From contig CANKWG010000038.1 in NCBI GenBank assembly GCA_947487325.1, forward strand, positions 1 to 13,866: 13,866 nucleotides of DNA, given 5' to 3'. Below are positions 6,255 to 13,542 of the stretch, piece after piece. Position 1 is the first letter of the stretch; each line of letters begins with the position of its first letter. The position numbers and the translations under genes are program-made. The DNA is from Oxalobacteraceae bacterium (GTDB lineage Bacteria; Pseudomonadota; Gammaproteobacteria; Burkholderiales; Burkholderiaceae_D). Under the pieces are notes generated by a model that had not been told where the DNA came from, made no database searches, and was given only the letters and a program-made list of their open reading frames with translations.

Positions 6255-7715
6255 TCAATTGACAGGCAAGGCGACCTCAAACTGGGTTCCCTCCCCCGGT
6301 TGGCTGGTGAATTGGATATCCCCGCAATGACCGTTGATGACGGTTTTGGATAGCCAGAGTCCAACGCCCATGCCTTGAGCCTTGCTGGTCTTGAAGAGCT
6401 CGAACACGGAGTGATGTAAATGGTCGGGTATCCCGCAGCCGTTGTCGTCAACGTGAAGAATCAACTGCCCGTTGGCGATGGTCGTGTTCAGATAGATGAA
6501 CTTTTGCTCACGTTCTACCTCGGCAAGTGCATCCATGGCATTGTTGAGCAGGTTCAAGATAACTTGTTGCAGCTGTGCTTGATCGCCTTGAAGCGTAGCG
6601 GGTTGATCTGAGAATTCAGTGACAATGGACACCGATTCCTCATTGGCGCGCATCTGTACCAAGGCAACGGTATCACGCAGCAGTGAGTGTACGTCCAGCG
6701 TCTTTTCCCCTTTATCCTGATGTTCGAACATGGCACGAAGCCGGGTAATGATATCGGCTGCGCGACGATTGTCGTTGATGACCGAGTCCAGGAATTTTCT
6801 TGCGCCCTCTACATCGGTATCGCTAGCATTGAGCTTACGTTCGACGAGTTGCGCGTTCAGGCGAATAGCACATAGTGGTTGATTCAGCTCATGCGCGAGG
6901 CTGGCCACTAACACTCCCATACCGGCAGTTTTGTTCGACAAAGTGAGCTGTCGAATGATTTCTTCGCGCTCCGTCAGGAGCTTCTGCAGTTCACTTTTAT
7001 GCTGGGAGAGAAGTGCGGCGTGTTCTTTCGCATCCGCCAAGTTACGTTCTGTCGTGAGATTTTTTTGTTGGCGTAGATCCAGAAATATACGGAGAAATCC
7101 GATATTCACGAGTGTGATTGCGATGAACTGACCGGCGATCATCACATACTGATCGATGCCGGGCGCATAGATATCCTCAGCTCCCCAGCCCATGATGCTT
7201 GCGCTCGCTTTGAAGGCCAGAGAGCCAGACAGTATCAACCCACCAATTGCCAGCACTCTGGGTCCGAGCGTTTGCGATTGACGGTTGAGAAACAGCCCGA
7301 CCAGGAAATAGTCGATACACACGATGGCGTAAAAGCCGAAGAAAACTATCGACAGCGCCAAAGTATTAGTACCTGCTTCGTAAGCAGATACAAACCAAGC
7401 ATAGTAAGTTAATCCGGCAATCGCATGAAATACGATAGCAGGGCGTATGGGCGAGGGCAGATAAAGCCGAAGTGCGATCGTACGTCCCATATTCCCGATC
7501 ACCATCAGGAATTGTGCAATGTAGATAAAAGCAAATTCACTGATGGTCCCGCGCAACGACAGCAATACAACGGAGACGCCGCTCACCAGCCCCGAAATAC
7601 ACCAGAGCCTCACTTGAGCATCACGTTGTTCGGAAAGGGCAAACCAGATCGCACCATGCAAGACCAGATAGGCCATGCAAATCATGAAGATGGTGGTTTG
7701 TACGTGCAGGGGCAT
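6255..7715 (-). CDS. Membrane sensor histidine kinase, orphan
   Basis: This 486-residue protein has an N-terminal membrane part of about seven hydrophobic segments (roughly 8-26, 38-54, 60-80, 93-112, 118-143, 155-172, 190-210), a coiled-coil-like linker (about 213-260) and a kinase core. The phospho-acceptor is His275 in VASLAHELNQPLCAI, of the HPK4-like HELNQPL type. The ATPase has the N-box QVILNLLNNAMDAL (384-397), G1 DDNGCGIP (423-430), F-box FELFKTSK (438-445), G2 GMGVGLWLSKTVI and G3 GEGTQFEVALP. All catalytic elements are intact. No periplasmic sensor loop of any size exists, so the signal may be sensed within the membrane. No response regulator is encoded nearby. The gene lies 34 bases downstream of a bactofilin gene and is probably co-transcribed with it. 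Confidence 0.93.
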   Translation of the reverse strand: MPLHVQTTIFMICMAYLVLHGAIWFALSEQRDAQVRLWCISGLVSGVSVVLLSLRGTISEFAFIYIAQFLMVIGNMGRTIALRLYLPSPIRPAIVFHAIAGLTYYAWFVSAYEAGTNTLALSIVFFGFYAIVCIDYFLVGLFLNRQSQTLGPRVLAIGGLILSGSLAFKASASIMGWGAEDIYAPGIDQYVMIAGQFIAITLVNIGFLRIFLDLRQQKNLTTERNLADAKEHAALLSQHKSELQKLLTEREEIIRQLTLSNKTAGMGVLVASLAHELNQPLCAIRLNAQLVERKLNASDTDVEGARKFLDSVINDNRRAADIITRLRAMFEHQDKGEKTLDVHSLLRDTVALVQMRANEESVSIVTEFSDQPATLQGDQAQLQQVILNLLNNAMDALAEVEREQKFIYLNTTIANGQLILHVDDNGCGIPDHLHHSVFELFKTSKAQGMGVGLWLSKTVINGHCGDIQFTSQPGEGTQFEVALPVN

Positions 7716-7749
7716 TGGACCAATAATTCAGTCTGCGGTCGAGCGAGGT

Positions 7750-8166
7750 TCAGCTGTTACTGCGTGCGGCCTCAATGACTTGGATAGCGACCGCCTCGCT
7801 GTCAGTCTCGTCGCGGGCGATCAGCTGTCCATGCACACTGGCTCCAGGTTCGACGGTAATGGATTTGTGGGTGATATTGCCGCGGACTTCACATCCATCG
7901 ATGAGCTCGATGCTTTCGCTGGCGATGATGTTGCCGATCACCTTGCCGGCGATCGAAATATTTTGTGCGCGAATGTCGCCACGAACTTCGCCGGTGGGTC
8001 CAATGAGGATCCACCGCGAATTACCATCAGGTTGCTCGAGATTTCCCTCGAGCTTGCCATCGATGCGTACGCTCTCGTCAACATGAAGCGTACCCTCAAG
8101 GCGTGTGGCGTTACCAAGCACCGAACCTATGCTCTGCATGGCCTTGCGATGTGACGAAGATTTCAT
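7750..8166 (-). CDS. Bactofilin (polymer-forming cytoskeletal protein)
   Basis: This 138-residue protein is a short member of the bactofilin (DUF583) family, which self-assembles into filaments of stacked right-handed beta-helices and places envelope or cell-wall machinery. The body from about 20 to 118 shows the repeat pattern of alternating hydrophobic residues and glycines: VRIDGKLEGNLE, EVRGDIRAQNISIAGKVIGN, IELIDGCEVRGNITH, ITVEPGASVHGQL. Short unstructured tails flank it (MKSSSHRKAM at the front; an acidic Ser-rich tail behind). The start at 8166 has AGGA about 12 bases upstream, which is long; ATG 8139 (M10) is possible. Its immediate downstream neighbour is the membrane histidine kinase, suggesting a scaffold that might localise the kinase; this is inference. 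Confidence 0.88.
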   Translation of the reverse strand: MKSSSHRKAMQSIGSVLGNATRLEGTLHVDESVRIDGKLEGNLEQPDGNSRWILIGPTGEVRGDIRAQNISIAGKVIGNIIASESIELIDGCEVRGNITHKSITVEPGASVHGQLIARDETDSEAVAIQVIEAARSNS

Positions 8167-8271
8167 TTATGAAAACAATCCTGCCAATAGTTATCCCGCA
8201 GACTAACAGCCGTGCCGCTCGCAGGCAACTGTTGAGTTGGACGTTAGGGACCGCGAGGTCGCGCTATCGCC

Positions 8272-8547
8272 TCAGAATCCTTCCAAAGCCGGCGCAACGC
8301 TCGGCGATTGGGGGCCGGGTGCCCGTTCTCTGGCACCCGTGTCCTTCCCCGTAAGTGGCGCCAAATCCGACCCTGGCAGAGCAAAATCCTCCGGTCCGCG
8401 CAAAGGCCGGGTGTCCGGAGTCGCTTGCACCTCGGTTGGTCGCAAGAGTTTAGGTTCAATATCTAGTTGCACAGGCGCTGGAACGGCAGCGATGGCCAGC
8501 GTGGGCCAGTTCACAGATAGCATCAGTATCAAAGTCGCGCGTCGCAT
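8272..8547 (-). CDS. Small proline-rich exported protein, hypothetical
   Basis: I do not recognise this 91-residue product. It begins MRRATLILMLSVNWP with a signal-peptide-like stretch and a plausible cleavage near AIA-A (about residue 21). The mature part of about 70 residues is rich in Pro, Ala, Leu and Gly, has no cysteine and looks disordered (for example RPLRGPEDFALPGSDLAP). I place the start at ATG 8547; a TTG directly before it at 8550 is also possible. Support is the signal peptide and the same-strand position ahead of the bactofilin gene (105-base gap). The opposite strand also holds open frames here, but none has a recognisable start region or domain. It could be a real small envelope protein or, less likely, a chance ORF. 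Confidence 0.5.
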   Translation of the reverse strand: MRRATLILMLSVNWPTLAIAAVPAPVQLDIEPKLLRPTEVQATPDTRPLRGPEDFALPGSDLAPLTGKDTGARERAPGPQSPSVAPALEGF

Positions 8548-8550
8548 CAA

Positions 8551-8694
8551 GGGTTCTCAATTTGCATCGGTTCCAAGCACCGAAGAATAGGGGCTTCACC
8601 CCGTGTTAGCATCAAAGGCATCGGTATTTGTACTGGCAGTGGCACCGGCAGTGACAATGCTTTACATCACCCTACTCGCACCCTATGACACCCT
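8551..8694. other. Divergent intergenic region ahead of the FrnE-type gene
   Basis: This 144-base gap separates the minus-strand small exported protein gene from the plus-strand FrnE-type gene. It contains a GGGG-cttca-CCCC hairpin at 8590-8602, two copies of GGCAGTG near 8635-8652, and a tandem duplication at its right end. A GTGACA at 8651-8656 resembles a -35 box, but no matching -10 is seen at 16-18 bases. No promoter can be assigned with confidence. Confidence 0.35.
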
Positions 8695-8703
8695 ATGACA
8701 CCC
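8680..8703 (+). repeat. Tandem 10-base duplication across the FrnE-type start codon
   Basis: The unit ACCCTATGAC occurs at 8680-8689 and again at 8690-8699, followed by a partial third copy ACCC. Each full copy contains an ATG (8685 and 8695). Because the unit is 10 bases, the two ATGs are in different frames. The first opens a 9-codon ORF (MTPYDTHKN) that stops at TGA 8712-8714 inside the main gene. Confidence 0.85.
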
Positions 8704-9348
8704 ATAAAAATTGATTTCGTTTCCGACATTGCCTGCCCATGGTGCGCCGTGGGGCTGGCTTCGCTGGAGCAGGCCATCAAGCGTGTGGGTAATGAAGTCA
8801 GCGTCTCGCTGCATTTTCAGCCGTTTGAACTCAATCCGAATATGCCGCCGGAAGGTGAAGATATCCACGAGCATCTGATGCGCAAATACCAGATCACTGC
8901 TGAGCAAGTGGCACAGAATCATGAGCATATTCGCGAGCGAGGCGCGGCTGTGGGTTTCAGCTTCAACATGGAAGGCCGCAAGCGCACCTACAACACCTTC
9001 GATGCACACCGGCTGTTGCACTGGGCTGCTGAGTCGGAAGATGCGGATGCGCAGCGCCGATTGAAATGGCGCTTGTTGTCCGCGTATTTTGCGGAGGGCG
9101 CTGACCCTTCGAGTCATGAGGTACTGCTGTCAGCTGTTGAACAGACAGGACTGGATGTGGCGCAGGCCACCGAGATTCTCAATACCGATAGCTTAGGTGA
9201 TGAAGTTCGTCAACAGCAGCAGTTCTATCTGTCTCAGGGAATACATTCGGTGCCAGCGGTGATCATCAATGATCGTTATCTGGTGCAGGGCGGCCAGCCA
9301 CCGGAAGCGTTCGAGCAGGCATTGCGACAAATCGTTGCGGAGTCCTGA
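8695..9348 (+). CDS. DsbA-family oxidoreductase, FrnE-like
   Basis: This 217-residue protein is a cytoplasmic DsbA-fold thiol oxidoreductase of the FrnE group; there is no signal peptide. The catalytic motif is Cys14-Pro-Trp-Cys17 in FVSDIACPWCAVG, and the cis-proline is Pro187 in QGIHSVPAVIIN. Other FrnE features are FQPFELNPNMPPEG (41-54), a helical insertion containing YNTFDAHRLLHWA (99-111), and GGQPPEAFEQAL near the C-terminus. Such proteins are proposed to be disulfide isomerases or stress-related oxidoreductases; the exact client is unknown. ATG 8695 gives the normal family start, but no Shine-Dalgarno precedes it and the start lies in a tandem duplication with a competing out-of-frame ATG. 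The next gene begins 3 bases after its stop, so the two are co-transcribed. Confidence 0.9.
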   Translation: MTPIKIDFVSDIACPWCAVGLASLEQAIKRVGNEVSVSLHFQPFELNPNMPPEGEDIHEHLMRKYQITAEQVAQNHEHIRERGAAVGFSFNMEGRKRTYNTFDAHRLLHWAAESEDADAQRRLKWRLLSAYFAEGADPSSHEVLLSAVEQTGLDVAQATEILNTDSLGDEVRQQQQFYLSQGIHSVPAVIINDRYLVQGGQPPEAFEQALRQIVAES

Positions 9349-9351
9349 GCG

Positions 9352-10269
9352 ATGCGCTGCTTGGCATCGCTGATTTTTTTCTGTTTTGCCTTGCAGTCCG
9401 GCTGGGCCGGATCATCGCCGTTACCCGTGGAAGAAATTGCTCCCGGTGTGTTTGTACATCAGGGCGTGCATGAAGAATTCGGCGACCACTATCATGGCGA
9501 TATTGCCAATATCGGCTTCATCATCGGTGACGACGCGGTAGCCGTTATCGACAGCGGTGGCAGTTATCTGGTGGGGCTCGCACTGCGTGAAGCCATACGC
9601 GCGCGCACGCAAAAACCCATTCGCTATGTGATCAATACGCATGTGCATTCCGATCACATTTTCGGTAATGCAGCCTTTGAACAGGACAACGTGGAATTCG
9701 TGGGTCATGTAAAGCTGCCAGCTGCGATGCGTTCGCGCGCAGAGATGTACGAAGCCAACCTTAAGGCCATGCTGGGTGATGCAGCGGTAGGCAGTCGCAT
9801 CGTCTTATCAACACACACTGTTGCTGCCGAGCGTGTAATTGATCTCGGCAATCGCCAGTTACTGCTCAAGGCATGGTCGATTGCGCATACCGATCATGAT
9901 CTGAGTGTGATGGATGAACGCACTCGCAGTTGGTGGCTGGGTGATTTGCTGTTTGTGGATCGCACACCATCGATTGATGGCGATGTGGCTGGCTGGCTGA
10001 GTGTGATGGATGCGTTGTCCGACACACTAGCGACACGAGTCATTCCCGGCCACGGTCCGATCGTGATTGACAATAATGCTGCGCTGGCAAAGCAGCGACA
10101 GTATTTGCAGACCTTGGTGAAAGATTTGAGGCAAAGTATTGCAGAGGGAAAATCCATGCAGGCCGCGATTGAGTCAGCCGCGCGCTCGGAGCGCAGTCAG
10201 TGGAAATTGTTTGATTCTGCCAACCGGCGTAATGCAACGATGCTCTATCCGAAACTGGAATGGGACTGA
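9352..10269 (+). CDS. Exported SoxH-like MBL-fold metallohydrolase (quinoprotein-relay type 2-like)
   Basis: This 305-residue protein has a signal peptide (hydrophobic core LASLIFFCFALQ, cleavage near GWAG/SS at about residue 20) and a complete metallo-beta-lactamase fold. Metal ligands are all present: His97, His99, Asp101 and His102 in NTHVHSDHIFGN, His179 in AHTDHDL, Asp198 in WWLGDLLF, and His234 in IPGHGP. The segment TDHDLSVMDERTRSWWLGDLLF followed by the GWLSVMDAL and PGHGPIV blocks resembles, from memory, the SoxH-related hydrolases annotated near PQQ-dependent dehydrogenases (quinoprotein relay system). No PQQ gene is visible here, so this role is unproven. GGAG at 9339-9342 precedes ATG 9352 by 9 bases, inside the end of the FrnE-type gene, showing tight coupling. 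Confidence 0.85.
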   Translation: MRCLASLIFFCFALQSGWAGSSPLPVEEIAPGVFVHQGVHEEFGDHYHGDIANIGFIIGDDAVAVIDSGGSYLVGLALREAIRARTQKPIRYVINTHVHSDHIFGNAAFEQDNVEFVGHVKLPAAMRSRAEMYEANLKAMLGDAAVGSRIVLSTHTVAAERVIDLGNRQLLLKAWSIAHTDHDLSVMDERTRSWWLGDLLFVDRTPSIDGDVAGWLSVMDALSDTLATRVIPGHGPIVIDNNAALAKQRQYLQTLVKDLRQSIAEGKSMQAAIESAARSERSQWKLFDSANRRNATMLYPKLEWD

Positions 10270-10309
10270 CGGCAGCGTCGCGCAATCGTCAGCGGATATC
10301 GTTATCTAC

Positions 10310-11413
10310 ATGCCAGGGGTTATGCGAGAACTCAATACGGTCGACATCTATTGTCAGGTGATCGACAACTACGGTGATGCAGGCGTTTGCTGGCGTCTGG
10401 CGCGCTCGCTCGCCGAGCATGGACTCGCTGTGACTTTGTGGATTGATGATCTTGCACGGCTTGCGGCGCTGCGACCTGCGTTGCAGCTTGATTTGCCAAC
10501 GCAGCGCTTGGACGGATTCTCCGTGTGCACGTGGGATGCGGAGATAGCGCCGCACCAGCCGGCTGATCTTGTTATCGAAGCGTTTGGATGCAGGATGCCA
10601 GCAGCGCAATTGACGGCGATGGCAGCAATGCGCAGTCCGCCGGTATGGATCAATCTCGAGTACCTCTCTGCTGAATCTTGGGTGGACGAACATCATGGTT
10701 TGCCATCCCCCCATCCAAGCTTGCCACTCACGCGCTACTTTTTCTTTCCCGGCTTTGACCTCCGTTCTGGTGGTTTGATCAGAGAGCAGCATTTGCTGGC
10801 AGAGCGACATGCATTCGATGCCAAGGCCCGCGATGCTTTTCTAGCGCAACTGGGTATCGCGCTTGAACCCGCGGAGGTCTTGCTTTCGGTGTTTTGCTAC
10901 CCCTCAGCGCCACTGGGTGAATTACTGAAGGCCTTGCACGATGGCCCACCGGTGTTGTGTGTTTTTCCGGGTGGCCTGCCTGAAGGTTGTGAAGCATTGT
11001 CGGCAGGTGCGGTCCGTGTGCAGGCCTTGCCGTTTCTTGAGCCGGACGATTACGACCGCTTGTTGTGGAGTTGTGATTTGAATTTTGTGAGGGGTGAGGA
11101 TAGTGCCGTGCGCGCGCAGTGGGCGGGCCAGCCTTTCATCTGGCAGCTTTACGAGCAGGCGGAAGGCGCCCATCATGTCAAGCAAGAGGCTTTTCTGCGT
11201 CGTTACCTTGCGACGTTTGACGACGATCTGGCAGCACTGCTTGCACCGGCTTGGCATCGATGGAATGGTAAAACGCAGACCGCAAGCGGCTGGCCTGCAC
11301 TTGTCAGCGCACTGCCCCGCTGCTTGGTTCATGCGAGTGCCTGGGCCGGGCAGCTGGGCAATCAGTCTGATCTCGCATCCCGTTTACTCGGGTTTGCCCG
11401 CAAAATCAGGTAA
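10310..11413 (+). CDS. earP: EF-P arginine rhamnosyltransferase EarP
   Basis: This 367-residue glycosyltransferase (GT-B fold) transfers rhamnose from dTDP-beta-L-rhamnose to Arg32 of elongation factor P in the cytoplasm. The N-terminal signature is YCQVIDNYGDAGVCWRLARS, with Asp19 and Asp23 spaced like the catalytic aspartates of known EarP proteins. The C-terminal donor-binding region has FVRGEDSAVRAQWAGQPFIW (259-278) with Glu263 and then QLYEQAEGAHH, also typical. ATG 10310 is chosen; ATG 10322 (MRELNTVD) has AGGGG only 2 bases upstream and is the main alternative. Longer in-frame extension to 10139 would overlap the MBL gene and is rejected. efp follows 92 bases downstream, the expected partner order. 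Confidence 0.95.
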   Translation: MPGVMRELNTVDIYCQVIDNYGDAGVCWRLARSLAEHGLAVTLWIDDLARLAALRPALQLDLPTQRLDGFSVCTWDAEIAPHQPADLVIEAFGCRMPAAQLTAMAAMRSPPVWINLEYLSAESWVDEHHGLPSPHPSLPLTRYFFFPGFDLRSGGLIREQHLLAERHAFDAKARDAFLAQLGIALEPAEVLLSVFCYPSAPLGELLKALHDGPPVLCVFPGGLPEGCEALSAGAVRVQALPFLEPDDYDRLLWSCDLNFVRGEDSAVRAQWAGQPFIWQLYEQAEGAHHVKQEAFLRRYLATFDDDLAALLAPAWHRWNGKTQTASGWPALVSALPRCLVHASAWAGQLGNQSDLASRLLGFARKIR

Positions 11414-11505
11414 AATCCGCCGGCTTTTGTCTGCGCGCTCGGCTTCAAACAACTATAGTTCCGTGCCAGCGCGCTCTGTATTCCGAACTTTTACGCCTGC
11501 CTATT
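11411..11505 (+). promoter_or_regulatory. Possible efp promoter region
   Basis: The earP stop codon overlaps TAAAAT (11411-11416), which matches a -10 box at four or five positions and is followed by a GC-rich CCGCCGG stretch. No good -35 hexamer lies 17 bases upstream. A second AT-rich patch, CTATAGTT near 11453-11460, is another possible -10. efp itself has no obvious Shine-Dalgarno sequence before ATG 11506. Confidence 0.25.
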
Positions 11506-12060
11506 ATGAAAACCGCACAAGAAATCCGTATCGGTAATGTTGTCATGGTCTCAGGCGAGCCCATGGTGATTGTCAAAACCGAATTTTCCAAGTCTGGCCG
11601 CAATGCTTCTGTGGTCAAGATGAAAATGAAAAACCTGCTGACCGATGCTGGTCAGGAAGCGGTGTACCGCTCCGACGATAAATTCGACATGGTCGTTCTC
11701 GATCGCAAGGAAGCCACTTACTCGTATTTTGCTGATCCACTGTATGTGTTCATGGACGCCGAATACAACCAGTATGAAGTCGAAGCCGAAAATCTTGGCG
11801 ATGCGATTAACTATCTGGAAGACGGCATGGCATGCGAAGTCGTGTTCTATAACGACAAAGCCATCTCGGTTGAATTGCCGACAACGGTGGTGCGTGAAAT
11901 TACCTACACCGAGCCAGCAGTCAAAGGTGACACCTCGGGCAAGGTACTTAAGCCTGCGAAGACCGCCACCGGCTTTGAAGTTTCAGTGCCTTTGTTTGTC
12001 GGACAAGGTGACAAGATTGAAATTGACACCCGGACGGGTGAATACAAGCGTCGCGTCTGA
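11506..12060 (+). CDS. efp: Translation elongation factor P (Arg32 type)
   Basis: This 184-residue protein is full-length EF-P with the three beta-barrel domains: KOW-like domain I (about 1-64), OB domain II (about 65-126) and C-terminal OB domain III ending GDKIEIDTRTGEYKRRV. It binds between the ribosomal P and E sites and rescues stalling at consecutive prolines. The modification loop reads SKSGRNASVV, placing Arg at position 32 instead of Lys; this is the substrate form for EarP rhamnosylation rather than EpmA lysylation. The earP gene directly upstream supports this. The gene ends shortly before a strong intrinsic terminator. Confidence 0.98.
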   Translation: MKTAQEIRIGNVVMVSGEPMVIVKTEFSKSGRNASVVKMKMKNLLTDAGQEAVYRSDDKFDMVVLDRKEATYSYFADPLYVFMDAEYNQYEVEAENLGDAINYLEDGMACEVVFYNDKAISVELPTTVVREITYTEPAVKGDTSGKVLKPAKTATGFEVSVPLFVGQGDKIEIDTRTGEYKRRV

Positions 12061-12075
12061 GTATTCATCGCCGTT

Positions 12076-12108
12076 AAAAAAACCGCAGCTTCGTCTGCGG
12101 TTTTTTTT
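12076..12108 (+). terminator. Rho-independent terminator after efp
   Basis: A hairpin with stem arms 12076-12088 (A-tract plus CCGCAG) and 12095-12107 (CTGCGG plus T-tract) and a 6-base loop CTTCGT is followed by a run of eight T (12101-12108). The A- and T-tracts make it potentially bidirectional, so it may also end the minus-strand transcript coming from the protein-E-like gene. Confidence 0.93.
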
Positions 12109-12180
12109 CGTCTACGTGGTTTTGCATGACTTCGTTCTCAGGCAAGTCATTCACCTGTCCGGGACGATAGAGATACGCAG

Positions 12181-12642
12181 TCAGCCCTGATCGTCGACGA
12201 TAGGTCGTTGTGTCATGAAATTCTTTGAGCGGAATTTGCAGACAAACTCAACGCGCGCATCACCTGCAGAGCCTGGCTTGACCTGCTGGAAGCGCAGCTT
12301 TTCCAGTGCCACTTTGGGCTCCTCATGCACGGGCTTGCCGACGGGATCTTCGGAGCGATAGTAAACATTGGCAGTAAACGCGATGCTCCGTGTATCGCAG
12401 TCGAAATAATTAATGTAGGTGGATGACTGATACACCGTGTTATCCGGCGCATATTGCGGGGTAGACCAGCTGGTTCGGAGAAACGCGCGCATGTAGTCGT
12501 CTTCATGAACGATGCTGCCCATGTCCACATACCAACTAATGACTTTGCCGGGTTCATTGGTTTCCGAGATTAGCTGCCACTCGTTGGCACTGGCTGGAAA
12601 GGCGATGATGGTGAAGATAAGACTGAACAATCGGGATTTCAT
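12181..12642 (-). CDS. Exported surface-adhesin protein E-like protein
   Basis: This 153-residue protein has a signal peptide (core LFSLIFTIIAFPASA, cleavage after residue 19) and a mature domain starting NEWQLISE. The pattern SWYVDMGSIVHEDDYMRAFL (36-55), the central YFDCDTRSIAF with Cys82, and the C-terminal VKPGSAGDARVEFVC with Cys135 resemble the surface-adhesin protein E domain first named from Haemophilus; two cysteines likely form one disulfide. In most environmental bacteria such proteins are small envelope proteins of unknown role, so adhesion is not implied. ATG 12642 is chosen because it gives the signal peptide and has GGAG about 10 bases upstream; the longer frame to 12765 would overlap iclR and lacks support. 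Confidence 0.72.
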   Translation of the reverse strand: MKSRLFSLIFTIIAFPASANEWQLISETNEPGKVISWYVDMGSIVHEDDYMRAFLRTSWSTPQYAPDNTVYQSSTYINYFDCDTRSIAFTANVYYRSEDPVGKPVHEEPKVALEKLRFQQVKPGSAGDARVEFVCKFRSKNFMTQRPIVDDQG

Positions 12643-12722
12643 TGAGGCGGGTCTCCGGCGCGAGGTTTGTGGAAATCTTACCGGATTCGGGCGAAGGGTG
12701 TTGCCGCCGCTCGTGCGAGTAC

Positions 12723-13502
12723 TCAGGCTTCGTAGCCGAGCCGTCTGGAGATCTCTTGCGCGCAAGCGAGTACTTTGTGGGCGATCTCACCCTGCCAGCC
12801 CGCATCAAAGTTGCCTGCGGGTCCTATGGCCGTGATTCCCAGCCGAATTGCGCCCGTGTGCTCGAATACGGGAGCACAAATGGCATTGATTCCGGGGATA
12901 GGCTCACCCATCACACGCGCCATGCCACGCTTGCGCACATCGGCGAGCAGCGTTTCCATCGCAGCGCGCTTCATGCCTTGCGCACCAAACCCTGCGGCCA
13001 CACCGTTGCGGTTTTCCTGTTCAATCATCCGTTCAACTTGTTTCGGTGGCAGATAGGCAGCGAATACTCGACCAGTCGCCGTCGACTGTATCGACATCAC
13101 CGTACCGGTACGCATGTTCACATGGATGGGATAGCTCGATTCACTGATGTAGATGATGGTCGGGCCCTGATTACCGAGGACCGAGAGGCCGACAGTCTGG
13201 TCAATCTCGGTCGTCAATGAGGTCACCATCGGAATAGCGATGCGCACCGGATCCAGCCGCTGAAGACTAATCAGTCCCATCTGCAGGGCAAACGGCCCCA
13301 ACTCGTAACGGCCTGTCAGTGGGTTTTGTTCGATCAGGCCAAAACTGGCAAAGCTCACCAGATACGGATGCGCCTTTGCGGCGGGCATACCCGCTTTTTT
13401 CGCCAGATCGCCCAGACTCATCGGGCCACCTTCCTCGGCCAGTGTCGTCAGCAGGCGACCGCCTGTTTCTATCGACTGTATGCCGCGCCGGCTTTTTTCC
13501 AT
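12723..13502 (-). CDS. IclR-family transcriptional regulator
   Basis: This 259-residue protein has the IclR layout: an N-terminal winged helix-turn-helix (about 6-68, with ETGGRLLTTLAEEGGPMSLGDLAKKAGMP and GLIEQNPLTGRYELG) and a C-terminal effector-binding domain (about 80-257) with the family segments SIQSTATGRVFAAYLP and GINAICAPVF. Members usually bind a small carboxylate or aromatic ligand and control a neighbouring catabolic gene set. The gene is divergent from an MBL-fold gene 172 bases away; a 27-base palindrome overlapping a TATAAT box lies between them, which suggests autoregulation and control of the neighbour. No strong Shine-Dalgarno precedes ATG 13502. Confidence 0.93.
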   Translation of the reverse strand: MEKSRRGIQSIETGGRLLTTLAEEGGPMSLGDLAKKAGMPAAKAHPYLVSFASFGLIEQNPLTGRYELGPFALQMGLISLQRLDPVRIAIPMVTSLTTEIDQTVGLSVLGNQGPTIIYISESSYPIHVNMRTGTVMSIQSTATGRVFAAYLPPKQVERMIEQENRNGVAAGFGAQGMKRAAMETLLADVRKRGMARVMGEPIPGINAICAPVFEHTGAIRLGITAIGPAGNFDAGWQGEIAHKVLACAQEISRRLGYEA

Positions 13503-13536
13503 GGATATGTTTGCCGTAATCAGTAGGGTTGTGGAT

Positions 13537-13542
13537 ATTATA
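13537..13542 (-). promoter_or_regulatory. -10 box of the iclR promoter
   Basis: The minus strand reads TATAAT here, an exact consensus, about 35 bases before the iclR start codon. A weak -35 (TTAACG, 13563-13558) sits 15 bases upstream, inside the adjoining palindrome. Confidence 0.5.

Noticed and set aside
8237..8590. 117-residue plus-strand ORF opposite the small Pro-rich exported protein
   Set aside because: No signal peptide, domain or ribosome site; the minus-strand frame has a signal peptide and fits the neighbouring gene direction better, though both are weak.
12642..13220. 192-residue plus-strand ORF
   Set aside because: Antisense to iclR, whose domains are clear.
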